Assembly (NCBI RefSeq): GCF_042453785.1
Contig: NC_091670.1
Span: 40,869,501 to 40,933,500 of the forward strand
Direction: 5' to 3'
DNA length: 64,000 nucleotides
DNA from: Malus domestica
Lineage: Eukaryota; Streptophyta; Magnoliopsida; Rosales; Rosaceae
The position numbers were made by a program, and so were the translations under genes. The notes under the pieces are model-generated. The model saw only the letters and a program-made list of their open reading frames with translations. It was not told where the DNA came from and did no database searches. Below, piece after piece: positions 20,512 to 30,965 of this stretch (position 1 is its first letter; each line of letters opens with the position of its first letter).

Positions 20512-22264
20512 TTGATTTAATAGATTCCAAAGTGAAAATTTGATGGAAATGAAACTACGGCTAGGGTTTATTATCCTATAGTTTGTCGAGGGTGACTCTG
20601 ATTGGAATTTCGAATATTTTATATGTGAAAAAGTGACCTAGGGTGGGTGGTTTATATATTAGAAGGGAAATTGAGTGAATTAATAGAGAAAATGAGGAAG
20701 ATTTCGAGGAAAGAGGGGTGGCTGTGGATGGCAACAAATTAAGGTGTACAGATAAGAGAAAATTTATGTTGTTGCTTACCGGCATGATCGAAGTTTGCTC
20801 TGTATGTTATAGTTGGGTGAGATGTTTGAGAGGCTTCTCTTTCCCGGAAATTACATGGGAAGGTCCAGAAAATAAAGAGGGTCAGGTAGTCATGGTAAGC
20901 AATTAATTAGCATTTTCCTGTGAAAAAATGAAACTTGGCCATTTTTGGCATTCACGGGCACTTTCCAAATCAGCATCTAATGGTTCTGACAGCTAGCAGA
21001 TACAGAATTTTGTGACAATTAATATGATTAGTTTATTTATTTATTTATTATTTGTTTGATAAAGTCATATATATGATTATGTTGTTATTTTGGAAAATGT
21101 GTTGTTGTGGAAAGAACCTTACCTTAAACAGATTTACTGTCACGTAGCATTTTGATTAAAAAATATTGTTATGTGAAGAAAATACTTGCACATGACAATA
21201 AATTATTGGATAAAAAATGTCATATAGCAGTGAATTCATTCATGTAAATCCTTGTTATTATGGGTTATATAGAATAGCATGATATGTTATAATCATATTA
21301 TGTGTTAGTATGTATGGATGAGATCACAAAGTTGATGATGTTCCCACTTTTAGTAATATCATATCAACAAAATTCACTTATAATATAACACTTATTTTAA
21401 AGTGTTGATGACAGTAACTTATTGATGATGCACTTAAATTGGGGGAACTTTTTTGCGTGTGACAATCCTTCGATGTCAAGTATTATAATATGAATTGAGG
21501 ATAGAACTAATATTTTTTACTTATGGTATCATGGATAAAATACATACGTTATGACACAAGTAACTTGTAACATAATGTGTTAGTTTGATGGTGTTGCCAA
21601 ATAATTATAATTCTTGAATTGTGTAGGATGACTTTTATAAAGTGTGATCATGTAAGAATTGCATGGAGTTGAATTCATTTTTCTTTTTCTTTATTGAGAA
21701 AATAAGAACTCTCTAATACTAAAATTTGGAATTCCACAAAAGTGCCTTTACTATCTTTGCAAGTAATACTTCTAGTAATTCTTTCCCACCACCAAATTCA
21801 AACGGTAGAAGAGTATCCCTGTGCATTTACCTAATCAAAGTAAATAACAAGACAATCCCTAATGTGTATTAGCCGTTAGTTTACCTAATCAACATCTGCG
21901 AAGTTTTGCCCGCCGAAAAGAAAGTGATGTCTATGCAAAATTCCACGTAGTACCTCCCCAAAATGAACATGAAAGGAAATTGCCTATCAATTTTGCTTTG
22001 AATGATACGCTACGTTTCGTACCTTCCAAGGGGGAAAGAGGCAGCATACAGCTGCAAAATTGAGTACATCCCTACAACTAAGAGTCCATTCAAATTTACA
22101 TGAAACAATTTGGCGTATTATAATATGGAATTTAAGAATATATACGTAGTAATTAAAGAAGAATAATTTCAAAGATATGCTCAAAAACTACAGAAAATGC
22201 AGATAATAGCCATGAAAAAAATATACACGCCCTAATACAACAATAACAAAGAAAGAGATCCTAA
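20512..22264. other. Spacer between the two EF-hand copies
   Basis: The first 200-300 bp are promoter and 5' UTR of the EF-hand gene. The rest is AT-rich with TTTATTTATTTATT near 21031 and no recognisable gene or element end. Confidence 0.5.
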
Positions 22265-22551
22265 CTAGAAGTCACAGGCAAGAGCTTCCTCCAAAAAGTC
22301 TTTAGAAGTTTCCATCAAAGCAGGACTCAATCTAAACATGAGAGTGCAAAACTCCATCTCATTCAAATTCCCATCACCATCCAAATCACCTTCTCTCAGC
22401 ATGCACCATAACTCCTCGTCACTCATCCCATGAAACCCCAATAATGCAGAGTGTCTCTTCAAGCTGTCAAATGTGATCAGGCCCTTATCTCCGTCCGTTA
22501 AAAACCGCAACCCGTTGGACAGCTCCTTCATGGACCCTTCTGCTCCCAATC
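22265..22551 (-). pseudogene. 5'-truncated tandem copy of the EF-hand gene
   Basis: From LGAEGSMKELSNGLRFLTDG to the TAG at 22265-22267, this copy matches the EF-hand gene at 20.2-20.5 kb. It has an intact EF loop DLDGDGNLNEME and the family C-terminus. Homology stops abruptly at about 22551, and the roughly 18 N-terminal residues are missing. They are replaced by an unrelated repetitive sequence in which GGCATGTC and ATTTTGCAAGG words recur. The frame remains open upstream, with an ATG at 22648 that would give 127 residues with a foreign N-terminus, so a translated chimeric protein is possible. The likely history is tandem duplication followed by replacement of the 5' end. Confidence 0.75.
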
Positions 22552-22933
22552 TGATGGGTTTGAAACATTTTAATGCATAAGAGACATTTTGCAAGGCTTG
22601 GCATGTCGTGATCGACGTTTTGCAAGGAAGACATGTCATGACCGACATTTTGTGAGGCTTGGCATGTCATTGGCATGTCTGGAACCAAAAATATGCCGCA
22701 ACGAAGGTACGAATGCTTTAGATTATTAATTTGTTTTAGGATTTATCTGCCAAGGAAGATTTTTTACAAATGCTAATTGAGAATACATAGAGTCAGATCG
22801 GGTCGGGATCCTATTTGTTTGTGGTTTGGCCCAGCCCCAGCCCGCCCCTCGCCACTGCCCCATTATTGCTTCAAATATTTTTATGACCCTCCCCAATTCC
22901 CCCGACCCGCGGTTCCAGTCTCACCATTGCACT

Positions 22934-23017
22934 AACCGTTAGATTTGATTTTAATGAAATTGTGTGGCATGTGATTTAATCTCAACTACACAATTTCATT
23001 AAAGTCAATCCAACGGT
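22934..23017. repeat. Imperfect inverted repeat, about 30-bp arms
   Basis: AACCGTTAGATTTGATTTTA and its continuation pairs with the reverse complement ending CAATCCAACGGT. The arms enclose about 20 bp and carry ATGAAATTGTGT / ACACAATTTCAT. It looks like a small foldback element. AACCGTTGGATT-type words are common in plant MITEs. Confidence 0.65.
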
Positions 23018-24026
23018 CAAGAAGGTGTCCCTATATTTTTTTTTTTGAAAAATGAGGATCCCACTTGTTAAAGGATCCGATCTTTTAAATATCTAGTTTG
23101 ATTTTTGTCTCTATCTGCTTCTCACTTCATTCCTATGTGCTCTTTCTTACGAGCTCTCTTCAATTGTTCAGCCATGGCGCCCATACTCACACTCAAACAG
23201 AAAAAAGGGTCTCTTTCAATTTCTCTACCCCACTCTTTCTCTTTCAATTTTCATTTCTTCCCTCTCTTTCAATTATCAATATTTTTTTTTAAATTCTCAA
23301 TTGGCGAGGAAGAAAGCAAACGATTCCACTCTTTCTCTTTCAATTTTCATTCCTTCCATCCCTGTCAATTATCATTTTTTTTTAATTCTCAATTTTGTAG
23401 TATCTTAACAACAATGACGAGGAAGAAAGGAAACGATTAGAAGAAAGAATGAAGGATTGGAACCATTTTGTAAGTTTGCTTCTTTATTATTTTATTTTAG
23501 TTTTAGTTTCAGAATACGTTATCCATGAATTTTCCTGTTTTCTTGAACTTGTGTATTAATTTTTTTTGTTTTGTTTTTTTGTTTCTGTATTTTGTTTAAA
23601 TTTTAATTTCAGAAAGAACGAAATCTTACTAAGAAGAAGCATACTTTTGTCAGTCTTGCTAAAGTTGGGGAGATGTTGTTCCTAAAACTAAGTTGGAGAC
23701 TCATTAGTGGGTTATCATACAATACATACACACAACACGAGTATGTAGATGTCTATGGTTATAGGACACAATTGAGGATATTTATGACATACTCTCAGCT
23801 TCACTGGCGAAACCGATGTCGGACAGCTTCACTAACCAAGGCTAGTGTCGATGTGTTATGTTTATTTCTTCTCTGGTATAACTTAGGGTCGTACAGCTTC
23901 ACCTTCGGGTGATGGGACCTACCATATTTCTTCATTGGAGTAACTCAGTGTCGTACATCTTCACCTTTGACTAATGGTTATGCCTTCTGACGAATATGAT
24001 ACCCCTAGTTGAGTACATCATCGATG
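23018..24026. other. Spacer with exon-like and short repeated sequence
   Basis: At 23.2-23.4 kb TTCCACTCTTTCTCTTTCAA-like words are repeated. Near 23410-23467 a short Glu/Arg-rich reading frame (NNDEEERKRLEERMKDWNHF) ends at a GTAAGT. It resembles the exon DSEEADELELRRKNWVEF of the unknown gene module at 26.8 kb, so it may be a distant relative. At 23.8-23.96 kb GTCGGACAGCTTCAC, GTCGTACAGCTTCAC and GTCGTACATCTTCAC recur. No complete gene. Confidence 0.4.
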
Positions 24027-25306
24027 TGTTTGGACCCAAAATTACATTATCGGCCCGTGCAATCAAGGCCATTGAATGTGCATAACTCCCAACCGTCGGA
24101 TGAAAAGGTAAAGATAATTTTGTTATTAAAGGATAATATTATGGTTTTTATCATAATTATCTTTTAATAATGATTTATCTTGACATTTTCTTATGAAAGA
24201 TGAAAAATATATCTCCAAGCTGGAAACAGTAGGCACAATTCAAATTGATTTGGATGTTTGGCGTGTGGATGTGTGGTTTGGATCAGTTTTGGTTGATAGA
24301 TATGCATGCATACGATAAGGGTGAAGTAAAAATGGTGATGTGCTTGGAAAAATGATTCTACACATGGTGGTGATAAGATGGCAACAATTATCTTACTGAT
24401 TATGCTAAATGATTTAGCATATTAGTATATGCTTTTGTATCATGGGCCATAATGTGGTTGTTCATGGAGCCAGATTCACTCAACATGGATATTTGGGATA
24501 ATTAGCAATAAGAAGTCTAAGTAGGCTTAGGCTTTTGGGAGTTTGAATTTCGGTTGGTTTCTATGAAATCATCAAGGCCACGACAAGCGAGATCATGCAT
24601 ATTTGAGAGATAATATTCCTATTATTTTGTAACTTACGACGGCAATCTCAGGGTCACTACTGAATTATAAATACAGAGGTAGTGGCAACATAAAAAAGCC
24701 ATCCAATTCAACACACAAATTGCTCTGTGCAAAGCTTCTTAACAACTCTGAGAATTTTATCCTTTTCCCATTTCTTCTCACTAACACATCTTCAATTTGA
24801 ATAAATAGCACTGTGAAGGCAACCGGTGACATTTTCAGTTTGGATAAACAGCACTGGAGCTGTAGAATCAGCCGATCGAGAAGCACTTTTAGTTTGGATA
24901 GACAACACTGCTTTGAGATCGACTGGTTATTTATCCAAGTCTTGGTCAACAAGGATTTCCGAGTCCTTGTTGGTAGAGGTTATCTCATTAGCCTTCTCGG
25001 TGAAGTGAGGTGTTACTAGGTTACTACATTTGGCACATTGAAAGCCGGATTTGGAATTGAACTTTGCAGAACTAGCAACCTTGTCTTCAGGCTCTAGAAC
25101 CCGAAGGTCGAGATGTGTTTCTTCCTCGGCCACAGTCGCAAGATCGAGAAGTCAGCATCGTGCCCAACGCGACATCAACACATTTTACTCCTCGCCCGAG
25201 CTCGGCTGATGAGTTGGCACACCCTGCACACAACCAAATGACGTAGTTAGCTTATTAATTACTCGGCATGCGCGCCACGTAGGCTTGGTAGTTTTTAGGG
25301 TCAACA
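24027..25306 (+). mobile_element. Solo LTR (fossil LTR retrotransposon)
   Basis: A 1,280-bp segment starts TGTTTGGACCCAAAATTA and ends TTTTTAGGGTCAACA (TG...CA). It is flanked by near-identical 5-bp repeats (CGATG at 24022-24026, AGATG at 25307-25311, four of five matching). A TATAAATA at about 24667 fits a promoter inside the LTR, plus orientation. No internal retroviral-type coding region is attached, so it is a solo LTR left by recombination. The family was not determined; Ty3-type is likely from its length. Confidence 0.65.
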
Positions 25307-26215
25307 AGATGTTTTACGGATTTGCCTTCGGACGAATATATTGTTATTACTGACCACTGGTTTACACGTACATGTTTTACGAATGTTTTTCATGGCATGC
25401 TAGAGTTTTCAGAAAACCTATTATGTAGTACTATATGAGCTTTCAAATAGGGGATTAGTATCTTCAGAAAGAAAATGGTTTTCTTATTATTGGTATAATT
25501 ATTATAAACTTTGGTCCACCCATCTTTTGTTTTTGCGCCCCTTTTAGGACATAGTGACAAGGAATACAATCCGAGTATCGAGGCATTTTCCTACCAGTGA
25601 TCTTGCGTTCTTCCACTTGTGTATGATTTCTTTATGAATAAATGTAACTTGATGTCTTATCTTTGACTAGTACTTCCATTTAGTGGTATGCTATGAACAT
25701 ATTCGTAGATCTTTTATTTCGGATTTGTAGCGGTTAGACATTATGTTTCGTTCATGTTTAATTTGGATTATTATTATTGCCTCTTAGCGTTTGTATATTC
25801 CTTATGGTTATTGTTGTTGCATGATTTTTGGATTACTTGTTCCTTCATGTCCTCACAAATTCATATATTCATGGCTTTCGTCACTATCGAGTGGTGGTCA
25901 GCATATGCCATCCAATTGTCATTGGATATCTGGTTGGAGCGTGTCATCGAGTCATACCTTTGATCGGGTTTCCATCCAACTGGCTCGACGCCAGCCACAG
26001 TACTTGCCTAATTTCCAAACTGCCTCTTTTTGACCACCATTCCCTCATCCACAACCACACCCTCTGCAGCTTGATTTCCACTTATACCCTTATGTCCCCT
26101 GTCAACTTACAACACCAGTACCACCACCAATACGTACCATCACCACCACCAGTAATGTCACTCCCCCTCCTAGCCCCAAACCCCAATCTCGATGCTTACC
26201 TACCCAGCTTCCACT
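25307..26215. other. Intergenic, no confirmed gene
   Basis: The word GCCTTCGGACGAATAT at about 25325 repeats one at 23975 on the other side of the solo LTR, so the LTR sits in locally duplicated DNA. At 26.05-26.19 kb the sequence is Pro/Ser/Tyr-codon rich and may be a decayed upstream part of the U-box fragment that follows. Confidence 0.4.
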
Positions 26216-26509
26216 ATCGAGTCCAAGCTCGACTCGCCTCTCCAAGTGCTCTTCCACGCCAAGCTCACCGAGTCCAACGCCGTCCTCAAGTAGGTTGTAA
26301 GAGATGTCAGCTTGGACGATGACAACAAAATGGGTCTTGTTGCCGAATGTGCAATCACTCGAATCGTGGTAGTTCTCTAAGGTGGGTCCCCCAATAGCCG
26401 CACCGTGGCGGTGACGATGCTGACAAGCTTAGCCGTGGTAGAGGTCAACAAGGCCACAATCGGGCCATACCCGTATGCAATTCGGGCTCTGGTTTGGCTC
26501 CTCAGGGTC
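26216..26509 (+). pseudogene. U-box/ARM-repeat E3 ligase fragment (PUB18/19-like)
   Basis: One frame reads IESKLDSPLQVLFHAKLTES ... MGLVAECAITRIVVVL ... VAVTMLTSLAVVEVNKATIG, then PYPYAIRALVWLLRV. The MLTSLAVVEVNKATIG and AIRALVxLLR blocks are characteristic of the ARM region of plant U-box ligases. Two in-frame stops lie at 26291-26293 and 26378-26380 (after AVLK and after VVVL). The U-box itself is absent. Homology ends where the inverted-repeat module starts, so the fragment was cut by, or carried with, that insertion. Confidence 0.65.
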
Positions 26510-28392
26510 AGCAAGAGTCGAAAGCAGAAAACGTTTTGATTTAGTTTAAAACGCTTTAGTTTATCTGTTTTAATTAGTGAACTTGGGTTTTGGGGGAATA
26601 AAACGGTCTCCACAGTCCTTCTTCGTTCCACTTTCATCACCAATTACTTTGAGAGAAATTCAGCTAAGAATTTTCCAGTAAGGTTTTGTGACTCAAAGGA
26701 TTCTCTGTGCATGGTAACACTGCACCATTCTCATTGTGCACGTTAACACTACAACATTCTCCAAGAAAGGTATTAAGCTTTTCATCCTCCTCACATTCTC
26801 TGTTTTCCTTTCGACATTCCTTCTTATTTGTAGTTTGCAGAAGAGAGAGGGTTCTTGACAGTGAAGAAGCTGATGAACTTGAGTTAAGAAGGAAGAATTG
26901 GGTTGAATTTGTAAGTAGAATTCTTGAAGTTTTGTTATTTAAACTTTTTATCCATGTTTCCTTTTCCATTGAATCGCTTTCTGCTTATATTTGTATTTTC
27001 AGACAAGAAAAATGTCAAAGAACCTGAGGATGAAGTTGTTTCGTAAATCTGGGTCTGTGGAAAACTAGATGGTTGATCATCCGGATGATCATAATCTCCT
27101 GAAAGTGCTTGATTCAGAAAAGATGAAGGCAAAATGGGATGGTGTTGGCCCGACTACGGTTTAGTCACAGGACAGTGGAAGAAAATGGCCGAAACTGTAC
27201 TTTTACTGACAAACAGTACAACTTCGACCATTTTCTTCCACCCTCATATGACGAAACTGTAGTCGGGACAATACCATCCCATTTCATCCTTTCTGAATCA
27301 AGCACTTTCAGGAGATTATGATCATCTGGATGATCAACCATCTGGTTTTCCACATACCCATATTTACGAAACAACTTCATCCTCGGATTCTTTGGCATTT
27401 TTCTTGTCTGAAAATACAAATATAAGCAAAAAGCAATTCAATGGAAAATGAAACATGGATAAAAAGTTTAAATAATAAAACTTCAAGAATTCTACTTACC
27501 AATTCAACCCAGTTCTTCCTTCTTGACTCAAGTTCATCAGCTTCTTCACTGTCAAGAACCCTCTCTTCCGGAAACTACAAATAAGAAGGAATGTCGAAAA
27601 GAAAGGAGAACAGAGAATGGGAGGAGGATGACAAGCTTAATACCTTTCTTGGCGGTGCCATTGGAGAATGTTGTAGTGTTAACGTGCACAATGAGAATGG
27701 TGCGGTGTTACCATGCACAGAGAATCTTTGAGTCACAAAACCTTACTGGAAAATTCTTAGTTGAATTTCTCTCAAAGTAATTGGTGATGAAAGTGGAACG
27801 AAGGAGGACCGTGGAGACCGTTTTATTCCCCCAAACCCAAGTTCACTAATTAAAACAGATAAACTAATTAAACTAAATTAAACCGTTTTAAACTAAATCA
27901 AAACGTTTTCTGCTTTCGACTCCTGACGAAATCGTAGTCGGGCCAACACCATCCCATTTTGCCTTCATCCTTTCTAAATCGAGCACTTTCACGAGATTAT
28001 GATCATTCGGATGATCAACCATTTGTTTTCCACATACCCAAATTTACGAAACAACTTCATCCTCGGAAACTTTGACATTTTTCTTGCCTGAAAATACAAC
28101 TATAAGCAGAAAGCGGTTCAATGGAAAAGGAAACATGGATAAAAACTTTAAAGAACAAAACTTCAAGAATTCTACTTACAAATTCAACCCAATTCTTCCT
28201 TCTTCATCAGCTTCTTTGCCGTCAAGAACCCTCTTCTATTTCGGAAACTACAAATAAGAAGAAATGTCGAAGTGAATTCAGAGCCAGAAAAGAAAGGAAA
28301 ACAAAGAATGGCAGAAGGATGAAAAGCTTCGTACCTTTCTTGGCGGTATGAAACTTTTCATCCTCCTCCCATTCTCTGTTTTCATCCTCCAT
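26510..28392. repeat. Long inverted repeat (arms about 700 bp) plus a third copy of an unknown gene module
   Basis: Copy A (about 26510-27206, plus) and copy B (about 27217-27927, minus) are reverse complements with a loop of only about 10-14 nt at about 27207-27216. Copy C (about 27925-28346, minus) follows in the same direction as B. A short plus-strand scrap comes at about 28347-28392. In B the module has gene structure: ATGGCACCGCCAAGAAAG then GT; an exon FPEERVLDSEEADELESRRK-NWVEL bounded by AG and GTAAGT; and an exon starting TRKMPKNPRMKLFRKYGYVE and containing HPDDHNLLKVLDSERMKWDG. I do not recognise the protein. Copies A and C carry changes that disrupt it. Transcription through A and B would give a long hairpin RNA. 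Confidence 0.85.
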
Positions 28393-28791
28393 TAAACACT
28401 TGGCTAGTACCATCAGAACTGGGCAATCTGTATTTAAGGTAATTCTTTATTTATTTTTATAAGTTAATTTTTGAACGAACACTTCTGTAAACATGCAGCG
28501 TATTTTTGTATACAGAAAGAACCAAAGGCCAAGGAAGAGGTGGAGGATGAAGATGCTGAAGGAGATCACTAACCAGGTGGATTATTTGCTAACTTGTGAT
28601 CTAAAATCAAAGTGCTTTTCTTGTTTATATTGCATTGTTTTGTTGATATCATGTTTATATTGGATTATTTTGTTGATGTTGAATCCCAGGTTAGTGCTTT
28701 GAAATTGATAGGTTATATGCAGTCCACATCCACACTCGTAAGTATCATAGACCGAAGATTGTAGGAAGCATATCAGCATAAAGTACACGAC

Positions 28792-28893
28792 CTTTTGAGC
28801 CTGCGAGGCAACTGTTTCAAGTCGATCCTTAGCATCCCGTGCTTTCGACTCATCAAAGTTGAACTTTCTAGACGCCTCCCATAAAATCCGTAC
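28792..28893 (-). pseudogene. Unidentified 34-codon exon bounded by splice sites
   Basis: Between TTTTCAG and a weak GTCGTG donor, an open exon of exactly 102 nt reads VRILWEASRKFNFDESKARD then AKDRLETVASQAQK. The composition and clean splice borders make it look like a genuine exon copied from a gene. I cannot name the family. It lies on the same strand as the MADS-box exon just upstream. Confidence 0.45.
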
Positions 28894-28955
28894 CTGAAAA
28901 GCAATACCAAAACTTATTTCTCAAAGTCCAACACTGGATTGAAAAATTGCAAAAA

Positions 28956-29024
28956 AAAAAAGGTCGTACCCAATGCACAAGGCTCTCGCTTTACGCAGTG
29001 CACAAGGCTCCCGCTTTACGCAGA
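28956..29024 (-). mobile_element. 5'-truncated Au-type SINE with 18-bp target duplication
   Basis: Direct repeats ATTGAAAAATTGCAAAAA occur at 28938-28955 and 29025-29042. The insert between them carries GGTCGTACCCAATGCACAAG and two copies of GCACAAGGCTCYCGCTTTACGCAG. This matches my memory of the 3' end of plant Au SINEs in reverse orientation (T-tail after GGTACGACC). Only the last ~70 bp are present, with an internal 27-bp duplication. Confidence 0.7.
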
Positions 29025-29100
29025 ATTGAAAAATTGCAAAAACAAATTGGAAAATTCGAAAGAATTAATAAGGCGGTGGGATGTTGTACAGGGTTGGTAC

Positions 29101-29282
29101 CTGGAGCTTGAGAAATTAAAGAGCTTGCCAGTTTGGGAAAAGATGATAACAACAGCTTCAGATTCACACAGAATCCATAGCTCTCCAGCTTTCTTCAAAT
29201 CCCCTCTTCTCCTCTTTGAGAAGGTCACCTGCCTTGCTCGCAAGTAGTCGATCTTCCTGATCTTGATCTTCTCCCTCATCAT
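29101..29282 (-). pseudogene. MIKC MADS-box first exon (SVP/JOINTLESS-like), orphan
   Basis: 182 nt from ATG 29282 to a GTACCA donor at 29100 encode MMREKIKIRKIDYLRARQVT, then FSKRRRGDLKKAGELWILCE and SEAVVIIFSQTGKLFNFSSS. This is the DNA-binding MADS domain, and 182-185 nt is the usual size of MIKC exon 1. Normally conserved positions are changed (RRRGLF to RRRGDL, ELSVLC to ELWILC). No I, K or C exons are recognised downstream. Upstream sequence to about 30.14 kb looks like a 5' UTR with an intron and ends where the hAT element is inserted. It is therefore a relic or captured first exon. Confidence 0.75.
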
Positions 29283-29291
29283 TTTCTCCAA

Positions 29292-29357
29292 TTCTTCCTA
29301 CCCCCTTCAGAAGCAATAATTCAAGTAAAATAAAATAAACCAACCACTTCGAATTTC

Positions 29358-29392
<35 letters not shown>

Positions 29393-30142
29393 ACAAACTC
29401 AAAAACTACCTGATATTTTCTGGGTTTCTGATAATTTTAAGGATTATTGACCACAAACCCTAGCATTTCAAATCTAAATAAGTAAAACAAAACCCAGATC
29501 AACCCACCAACCACAATCAACTGTCCAATATTTCGTATTTACCAAACTTGACCAACACCCAAAAAAAAAGAAAAGAGAACTCCCTAATTTTACAAAATAC
29601 AATCAAATCAATAAAACTCAGATGATTTCATGAAGCAAAAAACAAATTCAATCAGAGGCAGCACCATATAAACCCAGAAATAAATGCAAACAGTCCAAAT
29701 TTCTGAAACAGCATATGACCATAGAGATTGAGCGGAGAGGACCAAACAAAACTCTAAAATCTTGAAATCACTCACCTTAACTAGATAGGGATTTGAAGGC
29801 TGCAAACAAAAGCCCCAAATCCGAAGAACCATGATTTCCTAAAGTCAAAAATAAAACAAAATTAAACACTATGATGGGGAATCCAAAGCTATACACAAAA
29901 TCCTCAAAATCATACCGGTCACCACGTCCTTGTCTATGGAATCCGACGGAACCCATGCTAGTGAACCCCTTTGATTTTCTTTTGCTAAGCGGGAGAAATG
30001 GAGGGTGAATCGGTGTTGTAGCTGGTTGCGAGATAGAAACTGAGAAGTCGATGGAAAATAAGGAAATGAAGAGTCCAGAAGAGGAAAAGAAGAGCAAGGA
30101 AGCTGGTGGAACACCCCAGCTTTTTCAGCCGGATTTGGATCC
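29292..30142 (-). other. Possible 5' leader of the orphan MADS exon
   Basis: The segment contains a (TA)n at 29360-29387, CT-rich stretches on the minus strand, and a possible donor GACCG|GTATGA near 29917. No protein-coding match. The hAT element interrupts it at 30150. Confidence 0.35.
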
Positions 30143-30392
30143 TTTCCTGACAGGGCCGGTCCTGAGTTTTTTGGTGCCCAGTGCGAAAGCTCAAAATGTG
30201 CCCTTTTTTTAATACGAAAATACATGTTTAAAAAAAATATATTTAACGAGGATAATCACATGTATGTGTAAAAAGATTCACCACTAATATTAGCATGCAA
30301 AATGGCTTGCAATTTCCGTCATGATTGTATAAAATTTTATTCACATCAGCCAAATTACGATTAAAAACAGATGGATAATCAAATATACAAAC

Positions 30393-30707
30393 CTGCAAAT
30401 GGCTTTTGACTTCATCATTAGTAAGCCCATCAACCTTCATTAATTCTCTAATTTGGTTTGGTGTAGCAGCTGCAAGAAAGAAAAAGAAAAAAAAAAAAAC
30501 CAATCACATAACGCATTAAATACACATCCAATACATCCCAAATCCAACCAGATATTCATCCAATCATGTAAAATAACATATCCCACTAAATTAATCTCAA
30601 CTGCATACCATGTGAACCACCAAGTTGTTGAAGAGCATAAGCTGAAAGACCAAGCTCTCGTGGCGTCCTATTCCATGCTATTTCTCCTTGGAGGGGGTCA
30701 TCATTTC
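30393..30707 (-). pseudogene. HHO/NIGT1-type GARP transcription factor fragment (2 exons)
   Basis: Exon 30469-30393 (77 nt, the usual size in G2-like genes) encodes [20 protein letters not shown] then VKSHLQ, the second half of the GARP/MYB-like DNA-binding domain. It is bounded by TTGCAG and GTTTGT. Exon 30707-30609 ends YALQQLGGSH and joins it in frame across a 139-bp intron, so SH|AATP is restored as in HHO proteins. The expected upstream CWSPELHRRF motif is scrambled (NRTPRELGLSA), so it has decayed. HHO/NIGT1 factors repress nitrate and phosphate starvation genes. Here only a piece is present, inside the hAT element. Confidence 0.75.
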
Positions 30708-30965
30708 CTGCAACAAATAGGGGATTAATCATGAGTTGATGTATGGTCGCTTCAAAACCAAAGCATGTGGCAAAGGGAAAGGTGAAACCACTTGCAAAGC
30801 AGTGTTAGGTTGAGTCTTGAAAAAACACGAAAATTTGGTTGCCTCTATTTTTGGTTCTGCATTTACCACTGTTCAACAATCTACCAACTGGAACTCATCC
30901 AGTTAAAATAATCATAAACTAAAGAAAAAACCCTTTCATGTCTTGTCAAATAAAGATTTTCTTAC

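Noticed and set aside
23098-23440. Phe/Ser-rich frames that could be a secreted protein
   Set aside because: The hydrophobic pattern comes from repeated CTCTTTCTCTTTCAATTTTC words rather than a real signal peptide gene.
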